Of a stretch of DNA of 15,568 nucleotides, positions 1 to 7,432 are shown in pieces (the first letter of the stretch is position 1; each line of letters starts with the position of its first letter). The notes under the pieces were generated by a model that did not search any database, had not been told where the DNA came from, and saw only the letters and a list, made by a program, of their open reading frames with translations. Position numbers and translations under genes: made by a program. Origin of the DNA: Gallionellales bacterium CG03_land_8_20_14_0_80_55_15 (GTDB lineage: Bacteria; Pseudomonadota; Gammaproteobacteria; Burkholderiales; Gallionellaceae); NCBI GenBank assembly GCA_002780675.1, contig PEUR01000221.1, forward strand, positions 1 to 15,568. The letters run 5' to 3'.

Positions 1-1062
1 GTTGTTGAGCAGGTTCATCAGCGCGGCGCGCAGCGTCACATCTACGTTGAGCAGGGGAGTGGGCGGCACACCGTCAGTTTGGTAGTGGTATTGCGCGGTG
101 GGACGCAGCAACTGCCATTCGTCCAGTACGCCTGCCATCAACTCATCCGCAGGTTTGAGCGCGCTCGCGCCGCTGTCCTGTGCGTTGAGCATGATTTTAT
201 CGAGGATGCGGCGGCAGGCGCGCACCTGTTCATCCAAAATGGACAGACTGTCGCGTAATTCGGCCGGGCTAAATTCTGTTTGGCAGAATTTGCCCGGATG
301 GGCCTCTGTATCGTGCTGCAACTCGCCTATCACCACCGCCATCGTGGCGAGTGGCGTACCGAGTTCGTGAGCCGCGCCCGCCGCCTGTGTGCCGAGGGCG
401 ACGATGCGCTCGTTGCGCAGGATTTCTTCGCGTACCTGAACCAGTTGCGCATCCCGGTTGCGCACCGCCTGTGCCATCTTGACCACGAAATACGCTACCA
501 CCACCGCGCTGATGACAAAACCCAGCCACATGCCCAGCACATGGGTGTTGAATGCGCTGTCAGGGGCTATGTCCCTATCCATCGCCATGCCCATGTCGTG
601 GCTCATTTCCATGTCATGAGGGTTGTGTGGCAAGGGAATGTAATACACCATCAGCAAGCTGTAGCAGGCCGTGGTGAGTGCGGCCATGCCCCAGGTGTAA
701 CGGGCGGGCAGGGTCGCGGCAGCGATGACCAGCGGCAGCAGATACAGCGAAACGAACGGGTTGGTCGAACCGCCCGCGAAATACAGCAAAAAGCTCAGTG
801 CCAGCACGTCGAGGCCGGATTGCGCGAATAATTCCAGATTGGATACGGGGCGTTCGCTTTTTAGGCGCAACAGGCTGAAAAAATTGAGCGTGGCGAGTGT
901 GGCGATGATGACCAGCATCGGCAGCCATGCCAGCTCGATATCCAATAGTTTCCAGACTGTCAGTAACGTGAGTAATTGTGCCGCGATCGCCAGGCTGCGC
1001 AAGTTGAGCAGGCGGCGTAACTGGCTGTGGCCGGGCAGGGCGGAAAAAGTCGTGTTAAGCAT
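1..1062 (-). CDS. regB: RegB/PrrB/ActS-type redox sensor histidine kinase (C-terminus cut by window edge)
   Basis: This is the N-terminal 354 residues of a membrane histidine kinase that, with its regulator RegA, controls energy-metabolism genes in response to redox state. About six hydrophobic segments lie between residues 22 and 195. Family hallmarks are visible: the quinone-site heptapeptide GGSTNPF (97-103), the H-box AAGAAHELGTPLAT with phospho-acceptor H232, and a cysteine in RACR (C283) placed like the redox-active cysteine of RegB. The reading frame runs off the left edge inside the ATPase domain, at the N-box region AALMNLLNN, so the remainder and any regA lie outside. The loop before the last membrane segment (146-174) is rich in Met, His and Asp. 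The ATG at 1062 has no Shine-Dalgarno, and a -10-like TACAAT sits 7 bases upstream. Family assignment is firm; redox or copper sensing in this organism is inferred. Confidence 0.92.
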   Translation of the reverse strand, partial: MLNTTFSALPGHSQLRRLLNLRSLAIAAQLLTLLTVWKLLDIELAWLPMLVIIATLATLNFFSLLRLKSERPVSNLELFAQSGLDVLALSFLLYFAGGSTNPFVSLYLLPLVIAAATLPARYTWGMAALTTACYSLLMVYYIPLPHNPHDMEMSHDMGMAMDRDIAPDSAFNTHVLGMWLGFVISAVVVAYFVVKMAQAVRNRDAQLVQVREEILRNERIVALGTQAAGAAHELGTPLATMAVVIGELQHDTEAHPGKFCQTEFSPAELRDSLSILDEQVRACRRILDKIMLNAQDSGASALKPADELMAGVLDEWQLLRPTAQYHYQTDGVPPTPLLNVDVTLRAALMNLLNN

Positions 1063-1068
1063 GGCGGG

Positions 1069-1074
1069 ATTGTA
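1069..1074 (-). promoter_or_regulatory. Predicted -10 element of regB, possible leaderless start
   Basis: On the minus strand TACAAT lies 7 bases before the regB ATG, so the predicted transcription start falls at or next to the A of that ATG. There is no -35 match at normal spacing (CCCCGC). The 17-bp dyad at 1098-1114 is centred about 44 bases upstream of the predicted start, as expected for an activator-dependent promoter. This is a motif-only prediction. Confidence 0.45.
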
Positions 1075-1097
1075 AACGGTGCGCGGCGCTTGCGGGG

Positions 1098-1114
1098 TGC
1101 GACATTTTGTCGCA
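1098..1114. promoter_or_regulatory. RegA/RegR-box operator between divergent regB and PCuAC genes
   Basis: The sequence TGCGACATTTTGTCGCA is a perfect 7-3-7 inverted repeat. It fits the published RegR/RegA/PrrA box pattern, GCGNC plus a short spacer plus GNCGC. Its centre is 31-32 bases from the upstream edge of the -10 on either side (TATAAT at 1137-1142 plus, TACAAT at 1069-1074 minus). That puts it near -43 for both promoters, a class II activator position. The response regulator itself is outside the window; binding is inferred. Confidence 0.7.
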
Positions 1115-1136
1115 GGGCGCACGGCGTGGCGGCGCG

Positions 1137-1142
1137 TATAAT
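1137..1142 (+). promoter_or_regulatory. Consensus -10 element of the PCuAC gene
   Basis: A perfect TATAAT lies 33 bases before the PCuAC ATG. The 17-base-spaced position for a -35 reads AGGGCG, which is not a recognisable hexamer, so the promoter probably depends on an activator bound at the dyad at 1098-1114. Confidence 0.6.
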
Positions 1143-1175
1143 CCGGGACTTTAGAAATTGACGAGAAAATTTATC

Positions 1176-2708
<1,533 letters not shown>

Positions 2709-2709
<1 letters not shown>

Positions 2710-3359
2710 TGTCAGCGCCGCTGTGGATTTTTGATCTGGACAACACGCTGCACAACGCCGGTGCGCACATTTTTCCGCACATCAATCGCAGCATGACGGC
2801 TTATTTGCAGGAGCATTTGCAACTGGACGAGCAGGCCGCGAATGCGCTGCGCCAGCACTACTGGCAGCGTTACGGTGCAACGCTGAGCGGGCTGATGCGC
2901 CATCATGACACCGACCCTGCTCATTTTCTGTGGCATACCCACCAGTTCTCCGAGTTGGACAAGATGGTGATTCGCACGCCGCGTCTGCGCCACTTGTTGC
3001 GCGCGTTGCCGGGCAAAAAAGTAGTGTTTTCCAATGCGCCCCAGCACTATGCGCAAGCGGTGTTGAAGTTGCTGAGGATTGCGGATCTGTTCGACGATGT
3101 GGTGGCGGTGGAACAGACGCGCTACCGGCCCAAGCCGGATTATTACGGCTTCAGGCAGGTGATGCGGCGGCATCACGTCAGTGCGGCGCAATGCGTGATG
3201 GTGGAAGACAGCCTGGAAAACCTGCAAGCGGCGAAAAGACTGGGGATGCGCACCGTTTGGGTAACTCCGGGCAGCAGGAATGCCGACTGCGTGGATGTAA
3301 AAATACGCGATGTGATGCAGTTGAACAGGGTGGCATCGGTATTTAAGTGGACGTTGTAG
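2709..3359 (+). CDS. HAD-family pyrimidine 5'-nucleotidase
   Basis: A 216-residue haloacid-dehalogenase phosphatase of the SDT1-like pyrimidine 5'-nucleotidase group, expected to dephosphorylate pyrimidine nucleoside monophosphates. All four HAD motifs are present: DLDNTL with nucleophile D9 and D11, FSNAP with S108, RPKPDYYG with K142, and VEDS with D167. An alpha-helical cap lies between residues 15 and 85. The start is GTG at 2709, overlapping the argB TAG by one base; no better start exists because the DLDNT strand begins at residue 6. This family often follows argB in Betaproteobacteria. The substrate is assigned from the family only. Confidence 0.88.
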
Positions 3360-3381
3360 CTGTTTTGGGGGGAAGGAAAAA

Positions 3382-4494
3382 ATGATTCTGATTCTTGGCA
3401 CCAATGTGGCTGAAAAACCTGAGGAATACCAGCAGTTGCTGGCACATCTTGCGACCATGCCGGGCATCCGGACTCGGGTGCATGTCGAGCAGGGCAGCGA
3501 ACAGTCGGTCACGGAAATTTATTTGATAGGCAATACCAAGGCTCTGAATATAAGCGATATGCAAAGCCTTCCTTGCGTGGATCGCGTGGTGCGGGTGTCC
3601 GAGGATTACCGTATTCTGGGGCGGCACAAGGATGACCAGCGTGCGACGCATTTTGAATATAACGGCATGCGTTTTGGCCAGGACACCTTGCAGGTGTTTG
3701 CCGGATTGTGCGCGGTGGATAACCGCGAACATGTCGAGATGATGCTCCGTGCGTTGCGCGACAACGGGCAAGTGTGTACCCGCATGGGTGCATACAAACC
3801 GCGCACCAGCCCTTATGCCTTTCAGGGGCACGGCAAGAATTGCTTGAGCTATGTATTTGAATTAGCTGGAAAATATGGCATCAAGGTGATGGCGATGGAA
3901 ATCACCCACGAGTCGCATCTGGATGAAATCAATGAAGCCCTGCATCAGACCGGCAATCCGACTGGCGTGATGTTGCAGATCGGCACACGCAATACGCAAA
4001 ATTTCGAGCTGCTGAAAATTGTCGGTCGTCAAACCGAGATGCCGGTTCTGCTCAAGCGCGGTTTCGGTATCACACTGGACGAATCGCTGAATGCGGCGGA
4101 ATATCTGGCCTCCGAGGGTAACAGTCGGGTGGTGTTTTGCCTGCGCGGCATGAAGACCAACATGGGCGACCCGCATCGCAACTTTGTTGATTTTGCACAC
4201 GTTCCGGTGGTCAAACGCCTGACGCGTATGCCGGTGTGTATAGACCCGTCGCATTCGGTGGGTACGCGCGCCGCCTCTCCCGACGGCATCATGGACATGA
4301 TGCACGTCACGGCGCAAGGCGTACTGGCGGGCGCGAACATGGTGCTGGTGGACTTCCATCCCGTACCGACCGAGGCGCTGGTGGACGGTCCGCAAGCCAT
4401 GCTGATGAACGAACTGCCGTATTTTCTGGAAGATGTGCAGATCGCCCGCGAGGCCTATTTAAAGCGTGTCGAGCTGCGCCAGCGTCAGGAATAG
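3382..4494 (+). CDS. Type I-beta DAHP synthase-like enzyme (divergent active site)
   Basis: A 370-residue protein of the 3-deoxy-7-phosphoheptulonate synthase family, which condenses PEP and erythrose 4-phosphate in the first step of aromatic synthesis. An N-terminal ferredoxin-like regulatory domain (about 1-80) precedes a TIM barrel. Conserved elements are KPRTSPYAFQG (139-149), IGTRNTQNF (200-208), PVLLKRGFG (221-229), DPSHSVG with H291, and DGPQ with D335. Several signature positions differ from classical enzymes: AGPC-V-E reads AGLCAVD (C110 kept), CERG reads CLRG (253-256), and the Glu metal ligand before the HP motif is Asp (D324, LVDFHP). The ATG at 3382 follows GGAAGGA at 3371-3377, 22 bases after the nucleotidase. 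It could be the housekeeping enzyme or a specialised paralog. Confidence 0.82.
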   Translation: MILILGTNVAEKPEEYQQLLAHLATMPGIRTRVHVEQGSEQSVTEIYLIGNTKALNISDMQSLPCVDRVVRVSEDYRILGRHKDDQRATHFEYNGMRFGQDTLQVFAGLCAVDNREHVEMMLRALRDNGQVCTRMGAYKPRTSPYAFQGHGKNCLSYVFELAGKYGIKVMAMEITHESHLDEINEALHQTGNPTGVMLQIGTRNTQNFELLKIVGRQTEMPVLLKRGFGITLDESLNAAEYLASEGNSRVVFCLRGMKTNMGDPHRNFVDFAHVPVVKRLTRMPVCIDPSHSVGTRAASPDGIMDMMHVTAQGVLAGANMVLVDFHPVPTEALVDGPQAMLMNELPYFLEDVQIAREAYLKRVELRQRQE

Positions 4495-4570
4495 TTGCAG
4501 CAACTGAGCTGGAAAACCCTATACATCGTATAAACAGGTAAAACCATGATGGAAAGCACAAATTTCTGAT

Positions 4571-4598
4571 AATTGTCTGCAAATTGTCTGCAAATTGT
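4571..4598 (+). repeat. 11-bp tandem repeat upstream of the H1-like gene promoter
   Basis: AATTGTCTGCA occurs twice in direct succession (4571-4581, 4582-4592) and is followed by a third partial copy, AATTGT, whose final T is the first base of the -35 hexamer. The repeat therefore abuts the promoter directly. It could be an AT-rich upstream element or a repeated regulator site; no regulator is recognised. Confidence 0.7.
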
Positions 4599-4626
4599 TG
4601 ACTGATTAGCCATGGCGCAATATCAT
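4598..4626 (+). promoter_or_regulatory. Sigma-70-type promoter of the H1-like/DUF2934 gene
   Basis: TTGACT (4598-4603) and TATCAT (4621-4626) are separated by exactly 17 bases, the best -35/-10 pair I found in the window. Predicted transcription starts near 4633, giving a leader of about 47 bases. A perfect 6-6-6 inverted repeat, GGCGCA / TGCGCC at 4614-4631, is centred on the -10 and could be an operator. Confidence 0.7.
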
Positions 4627-4679
4627 GCGCCGCTGTAAGGATATGTTTTCGCCAACGTAGTCATCAGGGAGGTTACATC

Positions 4680-5171
4680 ATGGTAGCAGGAACGAAGAAA
4701 CCAGCCGTCAAAAAAGCGGCTGCCACGAAAGCAAGCGCTGCACCCGCAGCAAAAAAGACGGCAGATGCTGCTGTATGGCCTTTCCCGGCAGCCGCCACTA
4801 AATCGCCAGTCGCTGCAAGCAAGGCATCCGTAGCTAAAGCACCTGCTGCTGCAAGCAAAACCCCTGCTGTTGCAGCTAAAGCACCTGTCGCTAAAACCCC
4901 CGCTGTTGCAACTAAAGCACCTGTAGCTAAAGCGCCTGCTGTTGCGGCTAAAGCACCTGCTGCAAAGCCAGTCGCCGAGAAAAAAGCACCAGTGAAAGCA
5001 GCGGCCAAGCCCGCCGCTAAACAAGTTGTGGCGCAACCCTCGGCTCAGGAACGCTACCGCATGGTCGAAACGGCAGCTTATTACATTGCTGAACGTACCA
5101 ATTTTGCGGGTTGCCAAGCCGAACATTGGGCTCAAGCCGAGCGCGAGATTGCAGAAAAATTGGCTGAGTAA
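4680..5171 (+). CDS. Histone H1-like Lys/Ala/Pro-rich protein with C-terminal DUF2934 domain
   Basis: A 163-residue protein with two parts. Residues 1-119 are a disordered basic tail made of degenerate repeats such as AAKAPVAKTPAV, typical of bacterial histone H1-like nucleoid proteins; a short WPFP interruption lies near 33-36. Residues 123-162 form a small helical domain, ERYRMVETAAYYIAER continuing to EHWAQAEREIAEKL, which matches the DUF2934 pattern of tyrosine-rich helix and H-W-x-x-AERE ending. The start ATG at 4680 has a strong AGGGAGG site at 4666-4672. Expected role is non-specific DNA compaction or RNA/DNA binding, by analogy; the DUF2934 function is unknown. It is monocistronic, with its own promoter and terminator. 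Confidence 0.85.
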   Translation: MVAGTKKPAVKKAAATKASAAPAAKKTADAAVWPFPAAATKSPVAASKASVAKAPAAASKTPAVAAKAPVAKTPAVATKAPVAKAPAVAAKAPAAKPVAEKKAPVKAAAKPAAKQVVAQPSAQERYRMVETAAYYIAERTNFAGCQAEHWAQAEREIAEKLAE

Positions 5172-5197
5172 TTTCTCTCAGTCATTTTTCTGGATGT

Positions 5198-5233
5198 AAA
5201 AAAACCGCACGAGTGATTTCGTGCGGTTTTTTT
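5198..5233. terminator. Bidirectional intrinsic terminator
   Basis: A perfect 15-base stem with a GTGATT loop: seven A, then CCGCACGA, pairs with TCGTGCGG followed by seven T. The T-run on the plus strand ends the H1-like gene (stop at 5171). The A-run read on the minus strand supplies the T-run for the convergent DUF2145 unit, whose stop is 29 bases away at 5262. Confidence 0.93.
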
Positions 5234-5261
5234 ACGTCATTTGGATTTTGCGTTGACTGAA

Positions 5262-6068
5262 TCAGGGTTGCGGGGTGAGGATCAACATTTCCGAACCGGC
5301 ATCGTATTTCTGTAAATATTTACCTATTGTTTCAAAAGTCGCGGTGACCGGTTTGCCCGGCTGATCCGATGTGGAAACTTCGGCGCTGAATACCGAACCC
5401 AGTATCAGTTTGAGCGGGCTGACGTTGACGGTCTGCGCCTCGAAAAAGGCTTTCTCGTTGGCCTTGATCTTGCCGATGTCGCTGGTCTGGTAGATTGCCG
5501 CGTTGAGGACATCCAGCGTGTGTTCGGTGCAATTTTGTTTGCCCAGCGTGTAAGGGTTGGCGATCAGCGAGTAATGCGGGTCGTGTAGCGCCACATAGGT
5601 TGGCGAGTTGATGACTTCCAGCAGGCGTTGTTGCAGCTCTGGCGAAGGGATGATGATGCCCGCTTCCATGACGGCCACGCCCGAGAAGAAGTCCACCGGG
5701 AAATCCTGCACCAGGCTGCTGATTTCGGGATGGTCGTTCTGCTGATACAGGTTGTAAATTGCATAACCGGGCAGTTTGCGTCCATCCGCAGCGGTGATTT
5801 CGGAATACACCGCAAACGCGACATGGGTGAAGTGCATCCCTTCCGGCAATTCTGCTGCGGGGCGACCCATGCGCGCCAGAATGGCGACATGCGCACCTTT
5901 GCCAGCCAGCGTTTTTTCCACCTGCTTGGCGAACTGGATGATTTGTTCGGGCGTGAATTTAAGGGTTTCCGAGGCTGAAGAAGAGCTGAAACTCCCCCCC
6001 TGAACGGGGAGTGTTGCGAAGCACAAAGCAACGGAGAGCAGCGCGCTGGCTAATAAACGGATGCGCAT
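5262..6068 (-). CDS. Exported DUF2145-family protein, copy A
   Basis: A 268-residue protein with an N-terminal signal peptide (MRIRLLAS to about VQG at 24) and a full DUF2145 domain. Recognisable blocks are HVAILARMGRPAAELPEGMHFTHVAF (in part), IIIPSPELQQRLL, LHDPHYSLIANPYTLG and QNCTEHTLDVLNAA. H82 in FTHV and C180 in NCTE are spaced and embedded as in permuted papain-like (YiiX/LRAT-type) enzymes, so a hydrolase role is possible but inferred. The start at 6068 follows AAGGA; a 35-residue upstream extension is rejected because it is encoded by a palindromic intergenic repeat and lies before the signal peptide. It is the last gene of the three-gene minus-strand unit, with a strong terminator downstream. 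The second copy is at 6583-7359. Confidence 0.8.
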   Translation of the reverse strand: MRIRLLASALLSVALCFATLPVQGGSFSSSSASETLKFTPEQIIQFAKQVEKTLAGKGAHVAILARMGRPAAELPEGMHFTHVAFAVYSEITAADGRKLPGYAIYNLYQQNDHPEISSLVQDFPVDFFSGVAVMEAGIIIPSPELQQRLLEVINSPTYVALHDPHYSLIANPYTLGKQNCTEHTLDVLNAAIYQTSDIGKIKANEKAFFEAQTVNVSPLKLILGSVFSAEVSTSDQPGKPVTATFETIGKYLQKYDAGSEMLILTPQP

Positions 6069-6114
6069 AGGGGTGTCCTTGGTTGGGGTAAAGAAAAACT
6101 TGCGCAACGACTCG

Positions 6115-6142
6115 CTCTCCACAGCCCGCAAGCGGGAGAGGG
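6115..6142. repeat. Small palindromic intergenic element
   Basis: CCCGC-AA-GCGGG with outer CTCTCC and GGAGAG arms lies between the small exported-protein gene and DUF2145 copy A. It has the look of the short dispersed palindromes common in proteobacterial intergenic regions. Only this one clear copy is in the window, so dispersal cannot be shown here. Confidence 0.45.
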
Positions 6143-6178
6143 AACGGTCATGGCAAGGGGTAATCATTGACATGGCGG

Positions 6179-6550
6179 TTAAATGGCTTTGTCAGACTTT
6201 GCCGGGACAGGGGCGGGCTTTTTAAGCGCTTCATTGGGCGGCATGACGGTGATGGTTTCATCGGTGATGTCCAGCGGTGTGCCGATAGGCGCGGTGGCGG
6301 CATTTGCCGAGCCGCGCGCGGCCTGAGATGAAACTGCCCCCGCCGTGCCGCTGACCAGCCCGCCGATAGCCAGCGGAATGGCCGAAACGGCGGAAGTCAC
6401 CTGGCCTGATGCGGCGATGGAATGGCCAGCGCTGGCGCTGGCGTGTGAGCCGGATTGAACGGCGTTGCTTGATGCCTGCCCCGAATGGGTTTCGGCAAAG
6501 GCGCTGGAGGTCAGCACCAGCAGGATAAACAAGGCGTGATTCGATTTCAT
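6179..6550 (-). CDS. Small exported Ala/Ser/Gly-rich protein between DUF2145 paralogs
   Basis: A 123-residue protein of unrecognised family. A signal peptide (MKSNHALFILLVLTSSAFA) is followed by a Ser/Ala/His-rich stretch (20-50), a weakly hydrophobic glycine-rich middle (AIPLAIGGLVSGTAGAVSS, about 57-75) and a more ordered-looking tail, PIGTPLDITDETITVMPPNEALKK, ending in Lys/Pro/Ala. It has no cysteine and no catalytic motif. The ATG at 6550 is preceded by AAGGAAATGAC. It starts 32 bases after DUF2145 copy B and ends 110 bases before copy A on the same strand, so it is probably co-transcribed. It may be a partner or substrate of the DUF2145 proteins; this rests on position alone. Confidence 0.72.
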   Translation of the reverse strand: MKSNHALFILLVLTSSAFAETHSGQASSNAVQSGSHASASAGHSIAASGQVTSAVSAIPLAIGGLVSGTAGAVSSQAARGSANAATAPIGTPLDITDETITVMPPNEALKKPAPVPAKSDKAI

Positions 6551-6582
6551 GTCATTTCCTTTTGAAGTGGGGGAGAAAGACC

Positions 6583-7359
6583 TTACGGCTCGGGCGTAAT
6601 GATAAACATTTCCGAGCCTTCGTCATACTTTTTTAGATAGTTGGCGAGGGTTTCAAAGGTGGCTGTGACCGGTGCGCCGGGTTGGTCGGATAGCGTAATC
6701 TCGGCTGAGAACAGCGAACCCAGCGCCAGTTCCAGCCCACTGACTTTCACGGGTTGCGCGGCATAATACTTTTTCTCGACCGCTTTGATTTTCCTTATAT
6801 CGTCGGTCTGATAAATCGCGGCGTTGATCACATCCAGGGTGTGCTCGGTGCAGTTCTGGCGACCCAGCGTGTAGGGATTGGCGATGGCGGAGTAGTGCGG
6901 GTCGTGCAGTGCCGTATATACAGGGGAGGCGATGGTTACCAGTAATCGTTGCTGTAATTCGGCTGAAGGGATGATGACTCCCGCTTCCAGCAACGCGACA
7001 CCGGCGAAAAAATCTACCGGAAAATCCTGTACCAGCGAGCTGGTGTCGGGGCGTGCATTGTTTTGATACAGGTTATAGATCGCGTAGCCGGGAATTTTTC
7101 TGCCGTCGGCGGTGGTGACTTGCGAATACACCGCGAATGAAACGTGGGTGAAGTGCATCCCTTCCGGCAATTCTGCTGCGGGGCGACCCATGCGCGCCAG
7201 AATGGCGACACGCGCACCTTTGCCAGCCAGCGTTTTTTCGACTTGTTTGGAAAAATGGATGATTTGCTCGGCGGGAAACTGTGGCGTACCACCCGCCTGA
7301 CTACCGGCGAAGCCGGGGAGGCTGAAGATGAAAAAGATCATGCCAAACAGGTAGCGCAT
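6583..7359 (-). CDS. Exported DUF2145-family protein, copy B
   Basis: A 258-residue paralog of the protein at 5262-6068, collinear over its whole length from EQIIHFSKQVEKTL to the tail EGSEMFIITPEP. The signal peptide is MRYLFGMIFFIFSLPGFA. The candidate catalytic pair is conserved: H72 in FTHV and C170 in QNCTEH. The LHDPHYS-IANPYTLG block precedes the cysteine as in copy A. The ATG at 7359 follows GGAGG; an in-frame TTG at 7380 is rejected as it only lengthens the signal sequence. It is the first gene of the unit, 45 bases downstream of the -10 of a good promoter. A 95-bp segment is nearly identical to copy A although the surrounding DNA is not. Confidence 0.8.
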   Translation of the reverse strand: MRYLFGMIFFIFSLPGFAGSQAGGTPQFPAEQIIHFSKQVEKTLAGKGARVAILARMGRPAAELPEGMHFTHVSFAVYSQVTTADGRKIPGYAIYNLYQNNARPDTSSLVQDFPVDFFAGVALLEAGVIIPSAELQQRLLVTIASPVYTALHDPHYSAIANPYTLGRQNCTEHTLDVINAAIYQTDDIRKIKAVEKKYYAAQPVKVSGLELALGSLFSAEITLSDQPGAPVTATFETLANYLKKYDEGSEMFIITPEP

Positions 7360-7390
7360 AAAGCCTCCAAACTGGTTCAAGCCACGAAAC

Positions 7391-7405
7391 AGACCGCATC
7401 GGTCT
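7391..7405. promoter_or_regulatory. Inverted repeat overlapping the DUF2145 promoter -10
   Basis: AGACCG-CAT-CGGTCT is a perfect 6-3-6 dyad whose right edge overlaps the minus-strand -10 and whose body covers the predicted start of transcription. This placement suits a repressor operator, or a hairpin at the very 5' end of the message. The regulator is unknown. Confidence 0.5.
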
Positions 7406-7432
7406 TATACCACCGCCAACTGGTTGCGACAA
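7404..7432 (-). promoter_or_regulatory. Sigma-70-type promoter of the DUF2145 unit
   Basis: On the minus strand TTGTCG (7427-7432) and TATAAG (7404-7409) are separated by 17 bases. Predicted transcription starts near 7397, giving a leader of about 38 bases before the ATG at 7359. A second dyad, TGCGA-N6-TCGCA at 7425-7440, overlaps the -35. Confidence 0.65.

Noticed and set aside
280..831. Open frame of 183 codons on the plus strand inside regB
   Set aside because: It is the complementary shadow of the regB frame, which carries complete family motifs on the minus strand.
2712..3512. 266-codon minus-strand open frame over the nucleotidase
   Set aside because: Antisense of a gene with all HAD motifs; no domain, no ribosome site.
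4623..5135. Minus-strand frame rich in Cys/Ser/Arg repeats opposite the H1-like gene
   Set aside because: Its repeats are the reverse complement of the Lys/Ala/Pro repeats; the plus strand has promoter, ribosome site and terminator.
5262..7432. Toxin-antitoxin or effector-immunity reading of the DUF2145 operon
   Set aside because: Both large proteins are paralogs with signal peptides and the small one is also exported; no toxin domain, cognate immunity pattern or mobile context is visible.
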